Assembly (NCBI GenBank): GCA_905221605.1 | Contig: CAJNDS010000724.1 | Location: 17,501 to 35,000 of the forward strand | Direction of reading: 5' to 3' | Length of the DNA stretch: 17,500 nucleotides | Source of the DNA: Symbiodinium natans | Lineage: Eukaryota > Sar > Dinophyceae > Suessiales > Symbiodiniaceae | Part shown: in pieces, positions 9,411 through 16,942 of the stretch | Layout of the letters: the number at the start of each line of letters is the position of its first letter | Numbering within the stretch: the first letter of the stretch is position 1 | The notes under the pieces: generated by a model | The model's database searches: none | Seen by the model: the letters and a program-made list of their open reading frames with translations, nothing else | What the model was told of the DNA's origin: nothing | Position numbers and translations under genes: made by a program

Positions 9411-10133
9411 TACTTGGGAAACGTATTTCCAGCATGCCGGCGCGAGAACTGTAACGACGTAATTTGCTGATAGATTCACAAAGCCTTCCTCGATTTGCCC
9501 GTCTTCTGAGTGCTCCAGCGCGGCATAGGCATAGAGGCATCGCCAAGTCATCGGACGTGATTCGGCTTCGATCCGCGGCGGCGTGCTTGCTTTGACGCGG
9601 CAGTGCTGGTTGATGCAACCAGGTTGTCCGGGGGCCACATAGCGATTCCTCATGCCACTCTGCGCCACCAAAAGGTAGGTGCACTCCAGCTCCAGAAACA
9701 GGAAGTGGGCTCCCTCGCTAGGCGCATTGCTGCTTGCAACGTGCTTCCGTGTCCGAACACGCCGTATCGAGACAAGTGCCCGTTGTATGATGTTCCCATG
9801 GCAGTGTCGTGGAGGATGCCTCTGCTTCCAGGAAAGTAGTGTACTGGACCAACTAACGCAGCCAAGTCGGTGACGTGGAAGATTGTTGCCACTTCGCCTG
9901 AACGCCAGCCTTGGGGGCACTTGAAGTGCTGAGGGCAAGCAGCAAAGGGCGGCCCACATGGGTCTGAAAGCGCATGAAGACCTCCCCATTTGTGATTTCC
10001 TCACTGCAAGGGAATTGTTGCAGAACAGCAAAACGATCGGCCATGGTGGGCAAGAGGCAAAGCTAGAAAGAGCAAAAGCTGGAAAGAGCGAAAGCTGCAA
10101 CGGCTGCAATGAAACTGTCATGAAAAACAGCAC
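9180..10133 (-). CDS. Possible coding remnant inside the 2.6-kb element
   Basis: A 317-codon open frame covers this stretch, but its last 50 or so residues (Pro/Ser/Leu) merely translate the GGCTGGAGG minisatellite. The most protein-like part is at about 9730-9410, with segments such as EGAHFLFLELECTYLLVAQS and RCLYAYAALEHSEDGQIEEG. Upstream, other minus frames look coding instead: ADRFAVLQQFPCSEEITNGE from 10044, and VATIFHVTDLAALVGPVHYF from 9892. This frame switching suggests introns (a GC donor CCCAAG|GCTGGC is present near 9906) or decay by frameshifts. I do not recognise a transposase or any other family. It could be a decayed element gene, the 3' end of gene B, or chance. Confidence 0.22.
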   Translation of the reverse strand: MLFFMTVSLQPLQLSLFPAFALSSFASCPPWPIVLLFCNNSLAVRKSQMGRSSCAFRPMWAALCCLPSALQVPPRLAFRRSGNNLPRHRLGCVSWSSTLLSWKQRHPPRHCHGNIIQRALVSIRRVRTRKHVASSNAPSEGAHFLFLELECTYLLVAQSGMRNRYVAPGQPGCINQHCRVKASTPPRIEAESRPMTWRCLYAYAALEHSEDGQIEEGFVNLSANYVVTVLAPACWKYVSQVCHLRRRNKQLEAVWRGAISNSRFVSVPGTYSGTVPVHACQPPPPPPPARPSKPPAPSSLSSSLQPSSPSSQLPSTL

Positions 10134-10688
10134 TCAAGCTACTTGGATCTCTACGCGATGACGTAAACAAAAAAGTGCTCCTGAGCTCTTTTTGCAACCA
10201 GACATGTTTTCGCGCTGTCAGAATCAGAAGGATAACAGACTGATTTCTGCAATGAATCACTTCATCCTGGTTCCATCGTAGCTTGTTTCTTGCCTCGTCT
10301 TGACCCTTGTCATGGTCGGCATGCCGGGCCACAAAGAGGGGTTGGCCCTGCACCATGTCGGAAGTTATGCAGCAACTCACACGCAACACATGGCAGCTCA
10401 CAGCCAAGTCACAGGCGTTGGGAGGTGGAGGTGGCGCTTTCCACGCAGCAGGAGATGTTTACCCAAACCGTCTCTGGAGAAAGGGTACAGCAGAGAGGCC
10501 CAGGCCACGTGAACCTTTGTGCTGAAGTTGGAAGACTGTGCCATATCAGTCACGATGAGAGAAGCGTACCACTGTGATGAGTGGCTTGGCCATCATCGTC
10601 TTCCTGCGTGATGCATGCAGGTTTAAGCAGCATGACAAGTGCTACTATAATGCCGATTCAGGACTGTTGTATAAGGGAAACATCCCAA

Positions 10689-11560
10689 CTGCACACCCTT
10701 TACGGGCATCCTATACACCCAAATCCCAAAACAACTACCTGCACCCCTCTCCCCCCCCCCCCGCCCCCAAGGAAAAAAACAAATAATGAAGAGCAACAAC
10801 TGAAATCCCAAAGCCCGAAACCCTACACCCTAAATCCAAAAACCTAAGCCATACACACGCCCCACCTTGTGGCGGGTCCAGCCCACCCTTCACTAAAACC
10901 CTGAGGCCCCAAAAGCCCGAAACACCCTAAACACCCAAAAAAACTCAAACCCTAAAACCCCAAAACCCCGAAAGTCCGAAACCCTAAACCCTATAAACCC
11001 TAACCCTAAACCCCAAAATCAAACCCTTTGCCCCCAACCCGCCACACCGAGCCCTCCCAAAAAACCAAAGTCCTCAACTTTACACAACCCTAAACCCTAT
11101 GTAAACCCTAGACCCTAAACCCTCAAACTGGAAATCAAACCCTTGGCCCCCACCCCCGCCCCACCGAACCCCCAACATCAAGATCGCTGCGGAGTTCCGG
11201 TGCGCGGGGGGGTCTGGGCTGCCAGCCGCCTCTCTCAAGGGTTCTTCGCGTTTACAAAAGGGTTTCGGGTTTAGGGACTAGGGTTTCGGGTTTAGAGATT
11301 CGGGATCAGGGTTTAGGGTTGAAACGCTAGGTTTAGGGTTCAAAGGTTTATAGTGCTTATTGTATAGGGCTTGTAGGGTGTGTACGGTTTATTGGGTTTA
11401 TTGGGTTTACATGACAAGGCTTAGGGCAAACTTATGGTGGTTTGAGGGTTCACGGAACTTGGGTAGTTCGGGCTTCAGGGAGGTTTAGGGCGTATGGTTT
11501 AAGGGCTTCGGGGGTTAGGGCCGAGGGTTTAGGGCTGCATTAGTTGAGAATCTATCGGGG
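10689..11560. repeat. Degenerate telomere-like spacer
   Basis: 10801-11160 is rich in CCCTAAA, CCCAAAA and CCCGAAA variants. 11258-11560 is the same in TTTAGGG sense (TTTCGGG, TTATTGGG). The two halves face each other around 11170-11257, which holds the possible exon 11218-11177. Most units are mutated, as in older arrays. Confidence 0.7.
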
Positions 11561-12484
11561 CTTGTGGCTTGGGCCTCAACCCTAAACCCTAAACCCTAAA
11601 CCCTAAAACCCAAAACCCTAAACCCTAAGCCCTAAACCCTAAACCCTAAACCCTAAACCGAGGGCTTCTCATGCCTACAAAGCCCACACCAACAGAGCCT
11701 TTGCTCGTCGAGAATGCGTCTAATCCCTTCCCCCTTTTATTACATGCAACCCTCGTGATAAAAACACGTTCCGGAAAATCCTGCCGAAACCGACCCCGCC
11801 TTTTAAACCCAATTCCGAATTAGGGGGGTGGTTCAGGCCTCCAATAAACCCCTCAACACCAATAAAACCCTCAGAGGGTTTAGGGTTGGGGGTCTAGGTT
11901 AAGGGTTCAGGGGTTAGAGTCCTTATGACATTTCGATAAAAACACCCCCTAATTATAAAAACAGGTTTCGAATTTTTAAAGGGGTGGGGGGGGAGCCCCC
12001 CCGTTTAATATTAGGGGGAAGGCATTATTGTTTACTGGTCAGTTCGAGTTAGGGTTTAGGGTTTAGGGGGGTCTAGGGTTTAGGGTTTTGGGTTTTAGGG
12101 TTTAGGGTTTAGGGTTTAGGGTTTAGGGCGCAAAGAAACAGAGTGGCCAGCCACTCTGCCTCCCAGAGTAGTTAAGACTTCCTGCAGCCATCCCAGCAAA
12201 GTGCCCGCAACGTAATTCCGGGAGAAGTGAGAGAAGAGAGGGAAGAGAGGGAAGAGAGGGAAGGAAGGGAGCGAAGGGAGCGAAGAGAGAGAGAAGAGAG
12301 AAGAGGGAAGAGAGAAGAGAGAAGAGAGAAAGAAAAGGGTGCGAAAAGCACGAAACCCTCGAACAAAAAAAAAAAACACGGGTTTTTTTTTACGGATTTT
12401 CAAGGCCTCCAAACACCCGGGGCTCCCTAAACCCTCACGGGCGCGCGTCATCGACCTTGAGACCGAAGCTTTTTCGACCTTCAG
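11177..12484 (-). CDS. Gene B, downstream exons (unknown function)
   Basis: Exon 12484-12439 follows a CTTGCAG acceptor, reads LKVEKASVSRSMTRA and ends at GTGAGG. It joins in phase to 12181-12130 (SLNYSGRQSGWPLCFF). That in turn joins to 11719-11659, which reads RILDEQRLCWCGLCRHEKPS, a short Cys/His-rich segment (C-W-C-x2-C-x-H). An alternative frame of the same exon, AFSTSKGSVGVGFVGMRSP, is equally open. The phase chain from exon 13196-13113 favours the Cys-rich reading. Exon 11218-11177 (PRPPRAPELRSDLD, donor GTTGGG) is possible. No stop codon was located, so the 3' end is unknown. It may lie in the degenerate spacer near 10700-11170 or in the 2.6-kb element. Confidence 0.38.
11577..12128. 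repeat. CCCTAAA 11577-11659 and TTTAGGG 12048-12128 around an exon and a palindrome cluster
   Basis: The left array meets exon 11719-11659 with no spacer, giving TCG|GTTTAGGG on the coding strand. The right array meets exon 12181-12130 as TGC|GCCCTAAACCC. Between them, AATTAGGGGGGTG (11818-11830) is mirrored by CACCCCCTAATT (11943-11954), and CCCCCTAAT (11945-11953) by ATTAGGGGG (12010-12018). Confidence 0.75.
12227..12335 (+). repeat. GA-rich microsatellite (CT tract on the coding strand)
   Basis: About 110 bases of GAGA, GAAGAGAG and GGAAG. On the minus strand this is a long pyrimidine tract ending some 45 bases before the CTGCAG acceptor of exon 12181-12130. Ser/Leu/Pro-rich frames across it are artefacts of the repeat. 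Confidence 0.85.
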
Positions 12485-12529
12485 CTGCAAGATTTTTTAC
12501 CAGCGCAAGAGCTCTCCGAGATCTCAGAG

Positions 12530-13115
12530 CCCCTAAACCTTAAGGGTTAGGGTTTGGGGTTTAGGGTTCGGGGTTTAGGTTTGGGGCTTAGGGTTTAGGG
12601 TTCCTAAACCCCATATATAAACCCTATCTCCTATCTCCTCCCCCCCACCAGCCCCAAAAACTCAAAATCAGTCTTTCAGTCCTTCACCCTCAACCCCCAC
12701 CCCCCTTCCCACCCCACAAAATAGAAACAAACCCTCAATCCTAAACCCTGAACAAAAACGCCCTTAAACCCACAACCCTTAATTCAAACCCCGCAAAAAA
12801 AAAAAAAAAAAAAAAAAAAAAACCCAAAACCCAGAAAAAAAGTCTTTAAACCCTAAACACTTACTCTATACCTTGGGATGCTCCCCCTTATACTAACAGT
12901 AGTTAATGGGGATTATAGTACTCCCTATTATAATCCCTATTGGGGACTGTTCATGTAGAGCAGAACATCCCAACCCAAACCCTAAACCCTGAACCCTAAA
13001 CCCTAAACCCTAAACCCTAAACCCTAAACTCTAACCCTAAACCCAAAACCCAAAACCCAAAACCCTAAACCCTAAACCCTAAACGCTAAACCCTAAACCC
13101 TAAACCCTAAACCCC
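12530..13115. repeat. Mixed telomere-like DNA, 28-A run and CCCTAAA array
   Basis: TTTAGGG variants at 12545-12605, degenerate C-rich DNA to 12790, a run of 28 A at 12795-12822, then element copy 2, then a CCCTAAA array at 12975-13115 that supplies the GTTTAGGG donor of exon 13196-13113. Confidence 0.82.
12873..12973. mobile_element. Palindromic MITE-like element, copy 2
   Basis: 101 bp, from TTGGGATGCTCCCCCTTATA to CAGAACATCCCAA. The arms pair through GGGATTATAGTA and TATTATAATCCC. It lies in the intron of gene B after exon 13196-13113 and is abutted on the right by a CCCTAAA array. Confidence 0.8.
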
Positions 13116-15830
13116 CTTGAAAAAAAGAGAAGCGACGGCCTCATCCGGGCTCGAGCCTGGTGGGCTGCTGGTGGCACTGCCCAACTTCTGCAGATCCTGT
13201 AGGGTTTAGGGCTTAGGGTTTAGGGCTTAGGGCTTTAGGGTTTAGGGTTTAGGGTTTAGGGTTTAGGGTTTAGGGTTTAGGGTTTAGGGTCTAGGGTTTA
13301 GGGTTTAGGGTTTAGGGTTTAGGGTTTAGGGTTTAGCGCTTCCGAGCTGCGGTTTCCACAGAAATTCAGCCGCCGTTATCAGGCCCAAGGGTCCATGATG
13401 GGTGTGCAGCGTGGGCGCTGCTGGGTTCCTGGCTTAGGGCCTGGGATGCTCACCCTTATACTGACAGTCCTCAAGAGGGATTAGAGTCCCTAAACCCTAA
13501 ACCCTAAACCCTAAACCCCCCCTATTATAATCCCGATTAAGGACGGTTAGTATAAGGGTGGACATCCCAACATGTAGGGTTTCGGGATCCTGAAGGGGCA
13601 GGGATTTAGGGGTTCAAGTTTATCAGTTGTTTTTGTTGCTAGGTTTGCTGTCAAGGAGCGAAGTTTAAGCTACAAGAACAGGCATACACATATGTATGTA
13701 TATAGGTATGTATAGAGAGAGAGAGAGAAAGAGAGAGAGGGATAGACGGAGATTTAAATTTCGGGCTCATTGGGATGTAGAGTTTACAGGGTCTGGGGCG
13801 GCTGCCAGCTCGGAAACCCTTACACCCCTGCCTAGACCCCATAAAAAAATTTAAGAAGGTGCCAGTATCCCAACACCCCATATTGGGAACCCCGTGTTAG
13901 AGCAAACTCCCGCATCATTATCCCTAAACCCTAAACCCTAAACCCTAAGCCCTAAACCCTAAACCCTAAACCCTAAACCCTAAACCCTAAACCCCAAGCC
14001 CTAAACCCTAAACCCTAAAAACCCTACAGCTTCCATTGCGGTCCTCGGACTCCTCGTCCAAGCTGGGTCCTGCGAAGGTCTTCGGCTTCAAAGCAGATTT
14101 GGGGGGTTCTGAAACTAGGGTTTAGGGTTTAGGGTTTAGGGTTTAGGGTTCAGGGTTCAGGGTTTAGGGTTTAGGGTTTAGGGTTTAGGGTTTAGGGTTT
14201 AGGGTTTAGGGTTTAGGTGTTGGGGTCCGTATTCTGCAAATGAACCCTGCTATTTGGGGGTCTATATTAGGGGCCCCTTATATTTGAGGGTTTTTGGGGG
14301 GCTGTAGGAGCCCCAAACCCTAACGCCCTAAGCCCTTAACCCTAAGACCTAAACCCCCAACCCCAACCCTAAACCCTAAACCCCAAGCCCTAAACCCTCA
14401 ACCCGCAAGCCCTAAACCCTCGGCCCGACATTGCTCATTAAGATGTAGGCGCCTGGGAGGCTTCCAAAGTCAGGCGTCGACGGGTGGGACCCGGCGCCTG
14501 GCAGACATGAGTCTGGAACTGCCCAAAAACACCCGAAGCCCCTCAAGCCCCTGAAACCCTTGACACCCTTGAAGGTTTAAGGTTTAGGGTCTATAGGGTT
14601 TATAGGGTTTATAGGGTTTAGAGGGTTTAGGGTTTAGGGTTTAGGGTTTAGGGTTTAGGGTTTAGGGTTTAGGGTTCAGGGTAGCCCTTCAAACCCTTGA
14701 AGCCCTTCAAACCCTTCAAAGCCTAAGCCTGGAAAACCCTTAGGGTTTTCCCTAAACCCTAAACCCTAGAACACAAAAACCCTAAGAGTCTGGAAATACA
14801 TCGCATTGTTCCTGAACCCTCAACCCTCAACTCCCAACCCCCAAACCCCAAAAAGCGCTAAGTTTGGTATGTTCCCCGTCATACTAGCAACCCTCAATAG
14901 GGATGGTAGTACCCCCAAAACCCTAAACCCTAAACTCTAAACCCTAAACCCCTACTATAATCCCTATCAAGGGTGAACATCCCAAGGCTTAGTGTTCAAG
15001 CTGGCAGGGATCGAAATAACTGGCATGTCGGAGAGTTGGTTGGCCCTTTCAAAGGGGTTTAGGGCCTAAGGTTTAGGGTTTAGGGTTTAGGGTTTAGGGT
15101 TTAGGGTTTAGGGTTTAGGGTTTAGGGTTTAGGGTTTAGGGTTTAGGGTTTAGGGTTTAGGTTTAGGGTTTAGGGTTTAGGGTTTAGGGCTAGGGTTTAG
15201 GGTTTCGGGTTTAGGGTGTTAGGGTTTAGGGTTCAAGCTCCTCTTAAGCCCAGCCCGGCGGCGAGCTTGAAACTTCCCAAAGAGATAAGGTTGCTTGAGG
15301 GCTGAGTTAAGGTACAGAAGTCCCCTACTGCAACCCCTAAACCACTAAAAAACACTATTTGCTTAAGAACCCCCCAAAAAATTATACAAAATACTCCTCC
15401 TGTTGCGGGCAATGTAGAGATTCGTGTCTTTTATTCTTTGGGGTTCTTAAGCGAACGCTTTGGGATGTTCCCCCTTATTTTAGCAGTCCTTGATAGGGAT
15501 GATAGTAACCCCCTAGCCCATTAAGGACTGTTAGTATAATGGAGGAACATCCCAACGAATACCAGCAATATAGGGGTCTGAATAAATAGAATAGGGTTTT
15601 GAGGGGCCTATTGTAGTATAACTGTAAAGGGACCACACGGGAATACTATTAGCAACTATTCCCAAGCCTAAACCCTAAACTTAACCCTAAACCCTCACAG
15701 CGGGTGGGGAGAAAGAACCCAGCACCATTGAAAATTGCTGCATTGCTTTGAAAAACGGATGCCTTCGCGCGACATGCCGCCCCCCCACACCCCCTGGGTG
15801 TGTAGGGGCGCCATTTCCAAATGGCACAAA
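13113..15830 (-). CDS. Gene B, central exons (Pro/Ser-rich, unknown function)
   Basis: Exons 15301-15255, 14518-14453, 14108-14028, 13417-13338 and 13196-13113 join with matching phases and no stop. They read in order PQATLSLWEVSSSPP, then PDSCLPGAGSHPSTPDFGSL, then PPKSALKPKTFAGPSLDEES, then PTLHTHHGPLGLITAAEFLW, then KLGSATSSPPGSSPDEAVAS. The Pro/Ser/Asp/Glu bias suggests a mostly disordered linker with one more hydrophobic patch. Donors are CGG|GCTGGG, CAG|GCGCCT, GCT|GTAGGG, AGC|GCTAAA and GGG|GTTTAG, and the last two lie inside telomere repeat. Exon 15830-15699 upstream is open in all three minus frames. The phase-0 frame begins FVPFGNGAPTHPGG and ends at GTGAGG, so its frame is not settled. 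No domain was recognised. Confidence 0.52.
13197..13337 (-). repeat. Intron made entirely of telomere repeat
   Basis: The 141 bases between exons 13417-13338 and 13196-13113 consist of about 20 CCCTAAA units (minus strand) with a few CCCTAAG and CCCTAGA variants. On the minus strand it starts AGC|GCTAAACCC and ends CCCTAAACCCTACAG|GAT. Removing it joins two phase-0 frames. Confidence 0.7.
13441..13570. mobile_element. Palindromic MITE-like element, copy 3, with a telomere tract at the apex
   Basis: 130 bp, from CTGGGATGCTCACCCTTATA to GGGTGGACATCCCAA. About four CCCTAAA units (13488-13518) lie exactly between the two arms, where other copies have only a short CCCCTA-like loop. Both arms carry CACCC where other copies have CCCCC, so the arms match each other better than they match the family. 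The element sits in the gene B intron between exons 14028 and 13417. Confidence 0.82.
13679..13744 (+). repeat. TATG/GAGA microsatellite
   Basis: CATATGTATGTATATAGGTA followed by a GAGAGA run, in the gene B intron between exons 14028 and 13417. The open minus frame here is repeat translation. Confidence 0.8.
13921..14425. repeat. Arrays tightly bracketing exon 14108-14028
   Basis: CCCTAAA at 13921-14026, TTTAGGG at 14116-14218 and CCCTAAA at 14310-14425. The exon is only 81 nt, and telomere units begin two bases past its donor and within eight bases of its acceptor. Confidence 0.88.
14535..14770. repeat. TTTAGGG array nested in CCCTTGAAG/CCCTTCAAA repeats
   Basis: The array at 14573-14682 (with TATAGGG variants) is flanked on both sides by related CCCTTGAAG and CCCTTCAAA units (14535-14572, 14683-14730). 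A perfect palindrome GGAAAACCCT-T-AGGGTTTTCC lies at 14731-14751. Confidence 0.78.
14864..14985. mobile_element. Palindromic MITE-like element, copy 4, with a telomere tract at the apex
   Basis: 122 bp, from TTGGTATGTTCCCCGTCATA to GGTGAACATCCCAA. Four to five CCCTAAA units, one mutated to CTCTAAA, occupy about 14917-14952 at the apex. The right arm lacks the segment corresponding to TTATACTAACAGTCC. Part of a gene B intron. Confidence 0.78.
15059..15235 (+). repeat. TTTAGGG array near exon 15301-15255
   Basis: About 25 units, mostly perfect, starting (in gene sense) some 20 bases after the CGG|GCTGGG donor. Confidence 0.93.
15361..15452. mobile_element. Second small inverted-repeat element, next to copy 5
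   Basis: GCTTAAGAACCCC at 15361-15373 is mirrored perfectly by GGGGTTCTTAAGC at 15440-15452. The similarity continues inward imperfectly (CCAAAAAATTATA against TTATTCTTTGG). Its A/T-rich interior of about 66 bp differs from its surroundings. This is a different terminal sequence from the TTGGGATG family. It ends only seven bases before copy 5 and lies in a gene B intron. Confidence 0.55.
15460..15555. mobile_element. Palindromic MITE-like element, copy 5
   Basis: 96 bp, from TTGGGATGTTCCCCCTTATT to GGAGGAACATCCCAA. The arms are well matched (AGCAGTCCTTGATAGGGAT against CATTAAGGACTGTTAGTAT) and the loop is a short CCCCCTAGCCC without telomere units. AACG occurs on both sides but not symmetrically, so a target duplication is uncertain. 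Confidence 0.8.
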
Positions 15831-15852
15831 CTGCCGCTGCGCAGCGAGACGC

Positions 15853-16942
15853 CCTAAACCCTAAACCCTAAACCCTAACCCCTAAACCCGAAACCCTAAA
15901 CCCTAAACAAATAAATACGCCTAAACCCTCAAAAACTTGGCCCCAGGCCTTTCTCCACCTCTGGCTCCTCGAGCCTGCAGTGTACAGGCACCAAAGCTTC
16001 CCCTCCATGAACTGCTGTGGCTTGAGGTTCCCGAAACCCTAAACCCTAAACCCTAAACCCCATACCGTAAACCCTAAACCCCAAACCCTAAACCCCTAAC
16101 CCCCACACCCCAAACCCTAAACCCTAAATCCCCAAAGCCCTCAACCCCTAAACACACCCAAATCCTGCGTTCTGAGTTCACGACGTGCGCCCTCTTAATG
16201 GTGCGGGCTGCAACCTACTACTGCATCGTGTTTTAGTGTGCGCCCTCAACAAGAAGGCTCAGGGTTTTGGGGCCTTGGGGTTTCCGGAAGGGTTTAGGGT
16301 GTGCTTTGGTCATGCAACAAAATATTGAGTTTTGAAGATCGCTCCACTTCACAGCCAAGGTTTGGGGTTCGGGGTTGTGGGCTTAGAGAGAGAACACAAC
16401 CCCAATCCGACCCCTGCCCCTGTCCAATCTCCCTTTCCATTTGCCCATACTTGTCCTTGCATGCACAGCCTGACAAGTGGCTCAGGGCTTTTGGGCTTCT
16501 AGGCGTGTAGGGTTTAGGTTTTCAGGGCTACGTAGGTACAGAGAGACTCTGTGAAGGTATATATAGGGGCTATATAGGGGAACAAGATTAAGCATCAGCG
16601 GCTCAGGCTTAAGACATAGACCTTTCTTGTGGGGTTTGGGGGGTGGGGCGAGGCACATGAGCAACCCCCAAAAACCCGAAGGCCCTAAACCCTAAACCCT
16701 AAACCCTAAACCCTAGACCCTAGACCCTAGACCCTACACCCTAAACCCTAAACCCTAGACCCTAAACCCTAAACCCTACACCCTAAGGCCCCGAAACCCG
16801 GAACCCTCAAACCCCCAGCGGCCTCGAAGGTCGCCGGGCCTGCCTACTGTCGGCGGCGGGCGCCTTGCATCCACTGCGAGGCCCCAAAACCTGAATAACC
16901 GTAAACCCTAAACCCTAAACCCTAAACCCTAAACCCTAAGCC
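15853..16942 (-). repeat. CCCTAAA arrays in the upstream introns of gene B
   Basis: Arrays at 15853-15910, 16033-16150, 16683-16800 (many CCCTAGA and CCCTACA variants) and 16901-16942 alternate with exon-like islands. All have the same polarity. Confidence 0.85.

Larger units (their letters stand above)
8083..10688. mobile_element. 2.6-kb element bounded by the two halves of a palindromic transposon end
   Basis: The left end at 8083-8135 reads TTGGGATGTTTCCCCTCATA and continues as one arm of the small palindromic elements. The right end at 10642-10688 is its inverted counterpart, finishing AAACATCCCAA. The two arms share variants absent from the other copies in the window: GTTTCCC instead of GTTCCCCC, and AGTCCTGA instead of AGTCCTTA. 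This points to a single split element. Taking TGGGATG and CATCCCA as the ends, both sides are flanked by ACT (or AACT if one end is shifted by one base), a possible short target-site duplication. Inside there is no telomere repeat, unlike nearly all of the remaining window. Either this is a longer, possibly once autonomous relative of the small elements, or foreign DNA was inserted at the apex of one of them. No transposase motif was recognised. Confidence 0.55.

Noticed and set aside
10290-10847. Several overlapping plus frames
   Set aside because: All frames are open by composition and the last runs into C-rich and telomere-like repeat. No domain seen.
12116-12490. Minus open frame of 124 codons
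   Set aside because: Its middle is translated CT microsatellite. The parts that look coding are two separate exons with splice sites in other phases.
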